Assembly: GCF_010122465.1 (NCBI RefSeq)
Contig: NZ_WLZY01000006.1
Location: 248,001-312,000 of the forward strand
From: Phytoactinopolyspora mesophila
Lineage (GTDB): Bacteria; Actinomycetota; Actinomycetes; Jiangellales; Jiangellaceae
DNA length: 64,000 nucleotides
Reading direction: 5' to 3'
Shown: piece after piece, positions 50,870-58,649 of the stretch
Layout: each line of letters begins with the position of its first letter
Position numbering within the stretch: the first letter of the stretch is position 1
The notes under the pieces: model-generated
The model's input: the letters and a program-made list of their open reading frames with translations, nothing else
What the model was told of the DNA's origin: nothing
Databases searched by the model: none
Made by a program: the position numbers and the translations under genes

Positions 50870-51916
50870 TCAGATGCGAGCGACCTGTGCCGCCGGTCGC
50901 CTGGCGTGGCCGATCGCGGCCAGCGCCACACCGAGCACGATCCAGGTGCTGAGTACCAGTACAGGGCCTCCGGCTGCGGCGCCGTCGAAGAATGACGTCG
51001 ACCTCAGCAGGTTTCCGCCCGCGCCCGGTGGGAGCAACTGGCCCAGTGCTCCCCACCCGGTGGGGAGCATTTCCGGCGCCGATGTGACACCGGACAGCGG
51101 GTTGCCGAGCAAGAAAATCACGGCGGCGCCGAGGCCGATGCCGGCCGGGCCGATGAGCGCGTTGAGGCCGATCAGAGTGAACGCTATCGCGGCGATCGTC
51201 AACGCGATGACACTCGCGTTGGCCAGATAGTTGCCCTCGAGGGTGCCGAGCCACGGTTGGACGACGAGCGCCGCGACCAATCCGCCACCGATGGCCGCGA
51301 TCGCCCCGCCGGCCACCCGGCGCCACACGCCGGCGACGGCGAAAGACAAGGCGATTCCGACGATCATGCCGCCCATCACCATCGGGAGTGCGGCAGCGGA
51401 GAAACCGGCACCTCGCGGATCGTCGTCGGGCAGCGGGACCACGTCCTCAATCGGTGCTTGAGGCGCTCCCTCTGGGCCACTGGTCATCTGGGCAGCGATC
51501 GCCTGCACGACCTGTGCCACTGCGGGGCTGGCTGCCGACGCGGTCAGCACGTGCGGCGGGCCGTCGGGGGTCAGGACGATGGCACCGTACACCTCGCGGT
51601 CCTCGATCAACCCCTGCGCTTCAGCGGCATCGGCGACGGGTTCGAGATCGAAGCCATCAGGCACGGCGGCATTGAGCTGCTGCTCCACCTGGGCGACCGC
51701 CTCGGGCGGGCCGGCGACGGCGAGTGGAACGTCACGGGGTTCTGTGTTCGCCGCAGGCCACGCGAACGCCGTGATCAAGACGCCCACGAGAAGCGAGAGT
51801 CCGATGCCGATCCTGATGGCGGTGTGCCACGACGTTGCCGCTGGTGTGGGCGGGGAAGTGCTGGATTCGGCCGGCGCCGATGTGACGTCGGCTGGCGCCT
51901 CGGTTCGTTTGGTCAT
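50870..51916 (-). CDS. ABC-2-like integral membrane protein
   Basis: 348 residues. One N-terminal helix (IRIGIGLSLLVGVLITAFAWP) is followed by an extracytoplasmic domain of about 120 residues containing VPLAVAGPPEAVAQV and EVYGAIVLTPDG. Five more helices follow from GFSAAALPMVMGGMIVGIALSF. This resembles YhgE/Pip-like and ABC-2 permease folds, but no ATPase gene is near. AGGAG lies seven bases before the ATG. An operator-like 19-mer just upstream also precedes the glutamate dehydrogenase gene. Cargo unknown. Confidence 0.75.
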   Translation of the reverse strand: MTKRTEAPADVTSAPAESSTSPPTPAATSWHTAIRIGIGLSLLVGVLITAFAWPAANTEPRDVPLAVAGPPEAVAQVEQQLNAAVPDGFDLEPVADAAEAQGLIEDREVYGAIVLTPDGPPHVLTASAASPAVAQVVQAIAAQMTSGPEGAPQAPIEDVVPLPDDDPRGAGFSAAALPMVMGGMIVGIALSFAVAGVWRRVAGGAIAAIGGGLVAALVVQPWLGTLEGNYLANASVIALTIAAIAFTLIGLNALIGPAGIGLGAAVIFLLGNPLSGVTSAPEMLPTGWGALGQLLPPGAGGNLLRSTSFFDGAAAGGPVLVLSTWIVLGVALAAIGHARRPAAQVARI

Positions 51917-51930
51917 GTCAACGCTCCTAT

Positions 51931-51949
51931 AAAACGAATGTCCGTTCTC
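51931..51949 (-). promoter_or_regulatory. Operator-like 19-mer, copy upstream of the membrane-protein gene
   Basis: Read toward its gene, the sequence is GAGAACGGACATTCGTTTT, identical to 52310-52328. The core ACGGACATTCGT is an imperfect palindrome like TetR-family operators. It starts 15 bases before the start codon of the membrane-protein gene. Confidence 0.6.
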
Positions 51950-52309
51950 TTAGCTTGTCACATCCAACCTTCCTGCGCAAAGTCGCCTTTGGGGTGCGGG
52001 CAATGGACCGCGTCCAGGGGGAGTTCAGCGATCCGAGCGTCGCCGTGCAGGTGACTCTGGATGCGGGGGCAGGAGGCAACGTTCTCGGCGAGCGGGGCCG
52101 GGAAGCGATCGAAGCTGCTGAGCGGTTGGCCGTGGAGGTCCTGGGCGCGGACGTGCCGTCAAAGACTCTCCTGCCTCGGTGGCGATCGACGCCACACCGC
52201 GCAATGCCGGTGGCGCCCTGGCCGGTTCGGCCGGCGTCAGGTAGGCCGGCCCGTGAGGGGTGGATGCGGAGCTGATGCCGCCCTGTGCGTGTTAGTGTCG
52301 TCAAGAAAG

Positions 52310-52328
52310 GAGAACGGACATTCGTTTT
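52310..52328 (+). promoter_or_regulatory. Operator-like 19-mer, copy upstream of glutamate dehydrogenase
   Basis: The same 19 bases as at 51931-51949, again oriented toward the gene it precedes, 48 bases before the dehydrogenase start. Two identical copies in divergent promoters suggest one shared regulator, possibly the TetR protein at 53734. Confidence 0.6.
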
Positions 52329-52376
52329 TCTGCTAGTCGAACCGTGTCCGCTACCGGAATCATGTGGAGGTTCCTC

Positions 52377-53651
52377 GTGACCGCTGTTGAGCCGTTCATC
52401 GCCCCGGTTGATGAACTACCTGCTGACGAAGCCATCCGCCGACACGTCGACGAAGCGGCGAGGGCCATTGGGCTCGAGTCCGACGTGGGCGAGGTGCTCG
52501 ACTCCAGCTACCGCGAGATCAGCGTCCAGGTGCCGCTGCGCCGGGACGACGGCAGCCTGCTGGTTGCCAGGGGATACCGGGTGCAGCACAACGGTGCGCG
52601 CGGACCGTACAAGGGCGGCCTGCGCTTCCACCCGGATGTGGATCTCACCGAAGTTCGCGCGCTCGCGTCGCTGATGACCTGGAAAGCCGCGCTGCTCGAC
52701 TTGCCGTTCGGCGGTGCGAAGGGAGCGCTGCGGGTCGATCCGGGAGAACTGTCCGATCGGGAGCTTCAGGCGCTGACTCGCCGCTTCGCGATATCGATCA
52801 GCCATGTGATGGGCGTGTACCGTGACATCCCAGCCCCTGACGTGGGGACGAATGCTCAGGTCATGGCCTGGTTCATGGACGCTTTCAGCAGTCGCCACGG
52901 ATACTCGCCGGCTTCGGTGACCGGCAAGCCGGTGGATCTCGGGGGTGCGCCAGGGCGCGAGGCCGCTACGGGGCGCGGGCTGGTCTACATGCTGGAGGCC
53001 GCGGCCCGCCGGTGGGGCTGGGATCTCACCGACCGACGGATGGTGGTCCAGGGGTTCGGCAATGTCGGCTCCTGGGTCGCTCGCGAGCTGGACGCGCTTG
53101 GCGCCCGGGTCATCGCGGTCAGCGATGTGAGCGGTGCCATGCTCAACGACAACGGGCTGGACATACCCCGGCTGGTGCAGACGGTCAATGCCGGCGGCCG
53201 TGTCACGGACGCGGACATCTCCTACGTCAAGCTGTCCCACGACGAGCTGCTGACGCTCGAATGTGATGTGCTTGTTCCGGCCGCGCTGGGAGACTGCATC
53301 ACCTCGGCGAACGCCAGGAACATTCAAGCATCGGTAGTGCTGGAAGGTGCTAACCATCCGGTGACACCACAAGCCGATGCCGAGCTCGCCGAGCGAGGGA
53401 TCACGGTCATTCCGGACATCCTCGCCAACGGCGGTGGCGTTACCGGGTCCTACTTCGAGTGGACCCAGAACATTCAGCAATTCACGTGGACGGAGAATCG
53501 CTTCAACGCTGAGCTCCGCGAACGGCTCGACCGGGTGTTTGACGAGGTCGCGTCTTACGTGGAACAGCGCGAATGCACGTATCGGCAGGCGGCATACGCC
53601 ATCGCCCTCGAACGGGTGGTGCGGGCCATTCAGCTACGCGGATACGTCTGA
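52377..53651 (+). CDS. Glu/Leu/Phe/Val dehydrogenase family, probably glutamate dehydrogenase
   Basis: 424 residues from GTG 52377, which has GGAGG six bases upstream; GTG 52344 is less likely. Substrate-binding and catalytic lysines are in RGPYKGGLRFHP and LDLPFGGAKGALRVDP, followed by DIPAPDVGTNAQVMAW, and the NAD-binding VVQGFGNVGSWVARELDALG. Length and motifs fit hexameric glutamate dehydrogenase (oxoglutarate + ammonia to glutamate), while leucine dehydrogenases are usually shorter. It has its own promoter with an operator-like 19-mer. Confidence 0.92.
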   Translation: MTAVEPFIAPVDELPADEAIRRHVDEAARAIGLESDVGEVLDSSYREISVQVPLRRDDGSLLVARGYRVQHNGARGPYKGGLRFHPDVDLTEVRALASLMTWKAALLDLPFGGAKGALRVDPGELSDRELQALTRRFAISISHVMGVYRDIPAPDVGTNAQVMAWFMDAFSSRHGYSPASVTGKPVDLGGAPGREAATGRGLVYMLEAAARRWGWDLTDRRMVVQGFGNVGSWVARELDALGARVIAVSDVSGAMLNDNGLDIPRLVQTVNAGGRVTDADISYVKLSHDELLTLECDVLVPAALGDCITSANARNIQASVVLEGANHPVTPQADAELAERGITVIPDILANGGGVTGSYFEWTQNIQQFTWTENRFNAELRERLDRVFDEVASYVEQRECTYRQAAYAIALERVVRAIQLRGYV

Positions 53652-53720
53652 GCGGGCCTGGTGGTGTCTATCGAGAGCATCGTCGTGGCTGTCCGCCGCC
53701 TGCGCAAGCCGGCGCCTCGC

Positions 53721-53726
53721 TATGGT
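53721..53726 (+). promoter_or_regulatory. -10 element for leaderless tetR transcript
   Basis: TATGGT ends seven bases before the tetR ATG, with no Shine-Dalgarno sequence between, the leaderless pattern seen elsewhere in the window. Confidence 0.4.
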
Positions 53727-53733
53727 GGCACTT

Positions 53734-54342
53734 ATGCCGCGCGTCACTGAAGCCCATCTAGCTGCTCGTCGTCAGCAGATCCTCGAGGCGGCCTGGCGGT
53801 GTTTCGCCCGCAACGGGTTCCACGGAACGTCCATGCAAGACATCTTCGAGGAGTCGGGGCTTTCGGCCGGCGCAATCTACCGTTACTTTCCCGGCAAGAT
53901 CGATCTCGTCCAAGCCACCGCCGAATCCGTGACCGGAGATATCGCGGAGGTATTCGACCTGATCGACGCCATCGAGCCAGTTCCCGATCCGCCGGCGACC
54001 TTCCGGCTGGTCATCGAGCGGATTGTCAGCGCCATCGCCGACGGCGAGGTCGATCGGAGCAGGATCGCGGTACATGTCTGGTCGGAGGCGCTCCGGGAAC
54101 CCCAGGTCGGAGTCCTGGCTCGTGAGGTGGGCAGGGCAGTCAGGGACAGATGGGTGCCCATCGCCGCTCGATGGAGAGCTGCCGGGCACATGCCCGCGGA
54201 CAGCGATCCCGCCGAGGTGGCCCGCCTGATGTACGGGCTCATGGTCGGATTCGTCCTTCAACGCCAGCTGTTGGGAGACATCACGCCGGCTCAGTATCTT
54301 GATGGGTTTTCCAGCCTCTTTCGTGGCGGCGAGCAGAGCTGA
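53734..54342 (+). CDS. TetR-family transcriptional regulator
   Basis: 202 residues from ATG 53734; the open frame extends upstream into gdh and is not real there. The N-terminal helix-turn-helix is ILEAAWRCFARNGFHGTSMQDIFEESGLSAGAIYRYFPGKIDL, canonical TetR. The ligand-binding domain is helical (VIERIVSAIADGEVDRSRIAVHVWSEAL). It may act on the twin 19-mers flanking the gdh/membrane-protein interval. Its effector is unknown. Confidence 0.9.
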   Translation: MPRVTEAHLAARRQQILEAAWRCFARNGFHGTSMQDIFEESGLSAGAIYRYFPGKIDLVQATAESVTGDIAEVFDLIDAIEPVPDPPATFRLVIERIVSAIADGEVDRSRIAVHVWSEALREPQVGVLAREVGRAVRDRWVPIAARWRAAGHMPADSDPAEVARLMYGLMVGFVLQRQLLGDITPAQYLDGFSSLFRGGEQS

Positions 54343-54401
54343 CCCAAGCTCGCTGCCGCCGTCGATCCTTCGCTCGCGCGTAACGGCTTGATGTCGGTGG
54401 G

Positions 54402-54431
54402 TTGACACCCACGTGTCCGAGGGCCTTCAAT
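54402..54431 (+). promoter_or_regulatory. Promoter of the ribosyl-hydrolase operon
   Basis: TTGACA (54402-54407), a perfect -35, and TTCAAT (54426-54431) at 18-base spacing. Transcription would begin near 54438, at the start of the long hairpin and just before the first operator, so a bound repressor would block initiation or elongation. Confidence 0.55.
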
Positions 54432-54471
54432 GGTCGCCATCCCGGAAGCGCTTCCGCCGGGATGGCGACCA
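54431..54471. promoter_or_regulatory. Perfect 15-bp inverted repeat enclosing a LacI operator
   Basis: TGGTCGCCATCCCGG (54431-54445) and CCGGGATGGCGACCA (54457-54471) are perfectly complementary around an 11-base loop. The palindrome CGGAAGCGCTTCCG (54443-54456) overlaps the left arm and loop. DNA here can thus adopt two alternative palindromic structures, and the mRNA leader would fold into a GC-rich hairpin upstream of the ribosome site. Confidence 0.8.
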
Positions 54472-54474
54472 GGC

Positions 54475-54490
54475 TCGGAAGCGCTTCCGA
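54475..54490. promoter_or_regulatory. LacI-type operator O2
   Basis: TCGGAAGCGCTTCCGA is a perfect 16-bp palindrome, identical in its central 14 bases to 54443-54456. The centres are 33 bases apart, about three helical turns, suitable for cooperative binding. It lies directly before GAGGAGG, the ribosome site of the lacI gene. Confidence 0.75.
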
Positions 54491-54506
54491 GGAGGACTCC
54501 AAACTG

Positions 54507-55520
54507 ATGAGCGGACCGTCTCGACCCACCATTTACGCGGTCGCCAAGGTCGCCGGCGTCTCTATCTCCTCGGTATCGAGGGCGCTGAACGGCAACACGT
54601 CGAATCTGGACATGGTGGCCAGAGTCAAAGCCGCCGCCGAACAGGTCGGCTACGTCCCCAGTGCGGTAGCGCAGTCGCTGACGACGCAGCAGACCGGGCA
54701 GGTCGCCTTCGCCATGGAGGACATCGGCAACGCGGCGTATCTCGCGATGGTCCGCGAGATCCAGCCCCGGCTCCGCGAGGTCGGGTACCGATTGCTGTTG
54801 CACGCCACCGGCGCCGACGTCCAGGACGAGATCGAGGTAGTCGAGAGCCTGGCGCAGAAATACGTCGATGGGCTCATCCTGTGCCCGATCCGAGTAACCA
54901 GCCGGCATATCGCGGCGCTTCGCGACCCCGCGGTGCCGGTGGTCGTGATCGGTCAACTGCCCGATGAGGTTGCCGTCGACAACGTGCGCACCGACTCCCG
55001 CCTCGGAGCGCGGCTCGCGGTGGAACATCTTCATGCCGGAGGTGCGCGCCGCATCGCGTTCGTCAATGGCCCGGCGGACACGATCCCCGGGCAGGCACGT
55101 TACGCCGGATACCAGGACGGGCTGCGAACCTGCGGACTGGGCCTGGACGACACCTTGGTCGAGTTCGCCGACTTCCAGGTCGGTGCCGGGCGCGACGCGG
55201 CGGCCCGGCTGCTCGCGCGAAGCGACCTCGATGCCATCTTCGGTGCCAACGACCTGATCGCCCTTGGCGCCATGCACGCCCTCCGTTCGGCCGGCCGGTC
55301 GATCCCGGACGACGTCCAGGTTGTCGGCATGGACGACACCACGCTGGCCGAGACCAGCTTCCCGCCACTGACCAGCGTGTCGCTCGGGTCACGCGAGCGC
55401 GGCCGCATCGCCGCGGACATGCTGCTCGGCCGGCTGCGCGCGGAAGCGAACGTGCCGCAGCGAGTCACGGTGGCTCCGTCGTTGACAGTCCGCGAGAGCA
55501 CCCGGGAGGTGACAGGTTGA
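54507..55520 (+). CDS. LacI-family regulator of the ribosyl-hydrolase operon
   Basis: 337 residues from ATG 54507. Helix-turn-helix TIYAVAKVAGVSISSVSRALNG, hinge AAAEQVGYVPSAVAQSL, then the effector domain (YVDGLILCPIRVTS, RIAFVNGPADTIPGQARY, VVGMDDTTLAETSFPPLTSV). It is the first gene of the operon it likely represses through the twin CGGAAGCGCTTCCG sites. The stop overlaps the next start (TTGA, 55517-55520). The inducer should be a substrate or product of the pathway, perhaps ribose-like. Confidence 0.92.
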   Translation: MSGPSRPTIYAVAKVAGVSISSVSRALNGNTSNLDMVARVKAAAEQVGYVPSAVAQSLTTQQTGQVAFAMEDIGNAAYLAMVREIQPRLREVGYRLLLHATGADVQDEIEVVESLAQKYVDGLILCPIRVTSRHIAALRDPAVPVVVIGQLPDEVAVDNVRTDSRLGARLAVEHLHAGGARRIAFVNGPADTIPGQARYAGYQDGLRTCGLGLDDTLVEFADFQVGAGRDAAARLLARSDLDAIFGANDLIALGAMHALRSAGRSIPDDVQVVGMDDTTLAETSFPPLTSVSLGSRERGRIAADMLLGRLRAEANVPQRVTVAPSLTVRESTREVTG

Positions 55521-56452
55521 GCGTGCAGGCACCTCCCCGCCGGGGAAAGGCGCGAACACAGCCCACTGCGCGCCGCAACTTCCTCGGGCTCGACCGGGAA
55601 GGGCTGATGCTGGCCGTGCCGGCGCTGATCCCCGTCGTCATCTTCAGCGTCTACCCGCTGCTGCGGGGTATCTACCTCGGCTTCACCGATGCCCAGGCCG
55701 GGCGGAACACCGAAACGAGCTTCACCGGGTTCGAGAACTATCAGCGGCTGATGGGGGACTCCTACTTCTGGGAGTCGTTTCGAGTCGGGCTGATCTGGGC
55801 GTTCTCCGTCACGATCCTGCAGTTCTTCGCCAGCCTAGGGCTGGCCCTGCTGCTCAACCAGAAGATCCGGATGCGCTGGCTGGCCCGGACGCTGGCGCTG
55901 GTGCCCTGGGCCATGCCACCCGTCGTCATCGGCATCATGTGGCGGCTGATCTATCACCCGAACGCGGGGCTGGCCAACAGTGTGCTCAAAGACGTGGGGC
56001 TGATCAGCGAGAACATCGACTGGTTGTCGTCATTCTCGCTTGCGCTACCGGCGGTGATCCTTGTTGGTGTCTGGGCCGGTATGCCGCAGACCACCGTCGT
56101 GTTGCTGGCCGGGTTGCAGAGCGTGTCACGAGAACTGCACGAAGCCGCCTCCATGGACGGGGCCAGCACGTGGCAGCGGTTCCGGAACGTGACCTGGCCG
56201 GCGATCGCTCCTGTGGTCACCGCCATGACCACACTCGACTTCATCTGGAACTTCAACTCGTTTGGGTTGGTCTACGTGCTGACCGAGGGCGGCCCCGGCG
56301 GCGCGACGCGGTTGCCGCTGCTGTTCGCCTATGAGGAAGCGTTCCGCTACGGCAACTACGGGTATGCCGCTGCCCTCGGCAACGCGATGGTCCTGGTCAT
56401 AGCCGTGTTCGTCGTCTTCTACCTCATCCGTCGTATGAGGGAGGCGAAGTGA
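55517..56452 (+). CDS. ABC importer permease, MalF type
   Basis: 311 residues starting with TTG at 55517, overlapping the lacI stop. Six membrane helices begin LMLAVPALIPVVIFSVYPLLRG. The EAA loop LHEAASMDGASTWQRFRNVTWP and VLTEGGPGGATRLPLLFAYEEAF identify a CUT1 sugar permease. Overlaps the next gene by four bases. Confidence 0.92.
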   Translation: MSVQAPPRRGKARTQPTARRNFLGLDREGLMLAVPALIPVVIFSVYPLLRGIYLGFTDAQAGRNTETSFTGFENYQRLMGDSYFWESFRVGLIWAFSVTILQFFASLGLALLLNQKIRMRWLARTLALVPWAMPPVVIGIMWRLIYHPNAGLANSVLKDVGLISENIDWLSSFSLALPAVILVGVWAGMPQTTVVLLAGLQSVSRELHEAASMDGASTWQRFRNVTWPAIAPVVTAMTTLDFIWNFNSFGLVYVLTEGGPGGATRLPLLFAYEEAFRYGNYGYAAALGNAMVLVIAVFVVFYLIRRMREAK

Positions 56453-57288
56453 TGGACCGTTCCCGCCCCGTCGCCACCACGCTGAAATACGCGGCGCTGT
56501 TCGCCTATCTGGTCTTCCTGGCGTTTCCGCTGTTCTGGCTCATCTCCACGGCGTTGAAGACGCCCCAGGAGATCGCGCTGATCGAGCCGACGATGATCCC
56601 GAATGAGCCGACGTTCGACAACTTCCGGGCGGCGTTCAGTGAACAGCCGATCGCTCGCTCGATCGTCAACACCGCCTTCGTGTCCAGCGTGTCGGCGTTC
56701 CTGACCGTGCTGCTGTCGATCCCGGCGGGCTACGTGATGGCGCGTTATCGCTCCGTCGTGAGCCGAGCCGCCATCGTCTGGGTCCTGCTCAGCCAGATCT
56801 TTCCATGGGTGCTGGTGATCATTCCGCTGTTCCTGCTGCTCCGGGACTTCGGGCTCTACGACAGCCATCTCGGGTTGATCACCGTGTACGTGGTGTGGAG
56901 TATGCCCTTCGCGCTCTGGATGCTGCGCAGCTACGTCGCCGGTATCCCTTATGAACTCGAGGAAGCAGCCGCGATGGACGGGGCTACCAAGGCGCGGACG
57001 TTGCGCGAGGTCATCGCTCCGCTGCTTGCCCCGGGCGTCGTAGCCGCTGGACTGTTCGCGTTCGTCTCGGCGTGGAACGAGTTCCTGTTCGCCTTGGTGC
57101 TGATCCGTGATCCGGATCTGCAGACCCTGTCGCTGACGCTGGTCAAGTTCATCGGCGCCGAAGGAGTGGCCCGGCTCGGGCCGCTCGCTGCCGCGTCGCT
57201 GGTCGCGACCATCCCCAGCCTGATCTTCTTCGCCTTCATGCAGCGTCGCCTGACCGGCGGCCTGCTCGGCGGAGCCGTCAAGTCGTGA
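56449..57288 (+). CDS. ABC importer permease, MalG type
   Basis: 279 residues from GTG 56449, directly followed by an ATG at 56452. Six helices (YAALFAYLVFLAFPLFWLIS at the start) and the EAA loop LEEAAAMDGATKARTLREVIAP. It forms the channel with the upstream permease. No ATPase gene is present in the visible operon, so a shared MsiK/UgpC-like ATPase is needed. Confidence 0.92.
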   Translation: MMDRSRPVATTLKYAALFAYLVFLAFPLFWLISTALKTPQEIALIEPTMIPNEPTFDNFRAAFSEQPIARSIVNTAFVSSVSAFLTVLLSIPAGYVMARYRSVVSRAAIVWVLLSQIFPWVLVIIPLFLLLRDFGLYDSHLGLITVYVVWSMPFALWMLRSYVAGIPYELEEAAAMDGATKARTLREVIAPLLAPGVVAAGLFAFVSAWNEFLFALVLIRDPDLQTLSLTLVKFIGAEGVARLGPLAAASLVATIPSLIFFAFMQRRLTGGLLGGAVKS

Positions 57289-57311
57289 GTCCCCAACGAA
57301 GGAGAATGAGC

Positions 57312-58649
57312 ATGATCACCAGGAGACGGTGCACCAGCGCAGTGGCCGGGCTCGCCGGCGTCGCGTTGCTGTTGAGCGCGTGCGGCAGCGATGACTCGAA
57401 CGGATCGACGCGGTCGAACGACTCCGAACAGTCTGACGACGCCGGCACCCCCGACGAACCGATCAGTCTCACGTTCCAGACGCTGGCCTGGCAGACCGCC
57501 TCGGTCGAGGCCAACGAGGCGATCGTCGAGGCATGGAACGACGAGAACCCCAACGTGCAGGTCGAGCTTCTGCAAGGGGACTGGAACAACGTCAACGACC
57601 AGTTGCTGACCGCTTTCGAAGGTGGCACCGCGCCGGACGTTTTCCACTACGAGTCCACCACGCTGCAAGAGTTCGCCGACCGCGGCAATGTGCTCGACCT
57701 GGCCGGGTACCTTTCCGACGAGATCCGTGCGGACATCCGCGAGGGCGCCTGGGACACCGTCACTTACGGCGAGGGCGTGTACGGCGTGCCATTCCTGCAG
57801 GAGTCGCAGGTGGTCTTCGCCAACGCGTCGATCCTGGAGGACGAGGGCATCGAGCTGCCAACGCTCGACGATCCGTGGACGTGGGACGAGTTCGCCGAGG
57901 TGGCCCGGGAGCTCACCACCGACGACCGATACGGCGCCGTCTACCCGCTGCGCTCGCCGGCCAACCGAATCCTCAACCTCTCGCGCAACTTCGGCGGGGA
58001 CTTCTTCAGCGACCCGGCGGGAGAGGCGACGGCGGTGTTCGGCGATGCCGAGAGCGAGGCGCTGAGCCGGATCCACGACATGCTTTACGTCGACGAATCA
58101 GCCGCTCCGGACGGCCTCGGCATGTCCGCGTCGGATTCGTTGCCGGCATTCTTCGATGGCCAGTACGCGATGCTGCCTGGGGCCATCTGGCTGCGGCAGC
58201 AGCTCATCGAACAGGCTCCTGACGACTTCGAGTGGGTGACACTGCCCGCGCTGGCCGGAGACAGCCAGGCCCAGGGGGCCGTCGCACAGACCATGTCCGT
58301 CTCCGCCGACACGGAGTACCCCGAGCAGGCGGTCGAGTTCATCGAGTACTTCCTCAACCCGGAGAACCAGGTCCAGTTGGCCGCCGGTGACTGGCTGCTG
58401 CCGACGAGTCAGGAAGCCGCCGCCGCGCCGGAGCTCAACGACCCCGAGACCGGCTGGGACATCGCCGTGGCCACGGCCGACGACCTGGAGATCGCTCCCT
58501 TCCAGTTGGTCAAGGGGTTCGAGGAGTGGAAGGACAAGGTCGCCAACCCGGCCCTGCAGGAATTTTTCAGCGATGAGATCACCCTCGACGAGCTCGGCCG
58601 TAAGCTGACCGACGAGGGCAACAGCATCCTGGAGCGGTACCACAGGTGA
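57312..58649 (+). CDS. ABC importer solute-binding lipoprotein
   Basis: 445 residues from ATG 57312, with AAGGAG (57299-57304) seven bases upstream; the GTG at 57285 and ATG at 57306 are less likely. Lipoprotein signal GVALLLSACGSDD with the lipobox cysteine, then a cluster-1 sugar-binding fold (VEAWNDENPNVQVELLQGDW, GGTAPDVFHYESTTLQEFA, YGVPFLQESQVVFANASIL). It determines what the importer takes up; the neighbouring hydrolases imply a ribosylated compound or ribose-containing sugar. Its stop overlaps the next GTG. Confidence 0.9.
   Translation: MITRRRCTSAVAGLAGVALLLSACGSDDSNGSTRSNDSEQSDDAGTPDEPISLTFQTLAWQTASVEANEAIVEAWNDENPNVQVELLQGDWNNVNDQLLTAFEGGTAPDVFHYESTTLQEFADRGNVLDLAGYLSDEIRADIREGAWDTVTYGEGVYGVPFLQESQVVFANASILEDEGIELPTLDDPWTWDEFAEVARELTTDDRYGAVYPLRSPANRILNLSRNFGGDFFSDPAGEATAVFGDAESEALSRIHDMLYVDESAAPDGLGMSASDSLPAFFDGQYAMLPGAIWLRQQLIEQAPDDFEWVTLPALAGDSQAQGAVAQTMSVSADTEYPEQAVEFIEYFLNPENQVQLAAGDWLLPTSQEAAAAPELNDPETGWDIAVATADDLEIAPFQLVKGFEEWKDKVANPALQEFFSDEITLDELGRKLTDEGNSILERYHR

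Larger units (their letters stand above)
51917..52376. other. 460-bp divergent regulatory interval
   Basis: It holds the promoters of the membrane-protein and glutamate dehydrogenase genes with one copy of the same 19-mer near each. A 106-codon plus-strand frame (51955-52275; MDRVQGEFSDPSVAVQ within it) has reasonable codon use but no ribosome site and matches no family I know. It may be a decayed fragment. Confidence 0.4.

Noticed and set aside
51955-52275. 106-codon frame between the twin operators
   Set aside because: Codon use is fair but there is no ribosome site and no recognisable family; possibly a fragment, not supported as a gene.
51931-52328. Insertion sequence bounded by 19-bp terminal inverted repeats
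   Set aside because: No transposase inside and each 19-mer sits at a promoter in the same orientation to its gene, which fits operators better.
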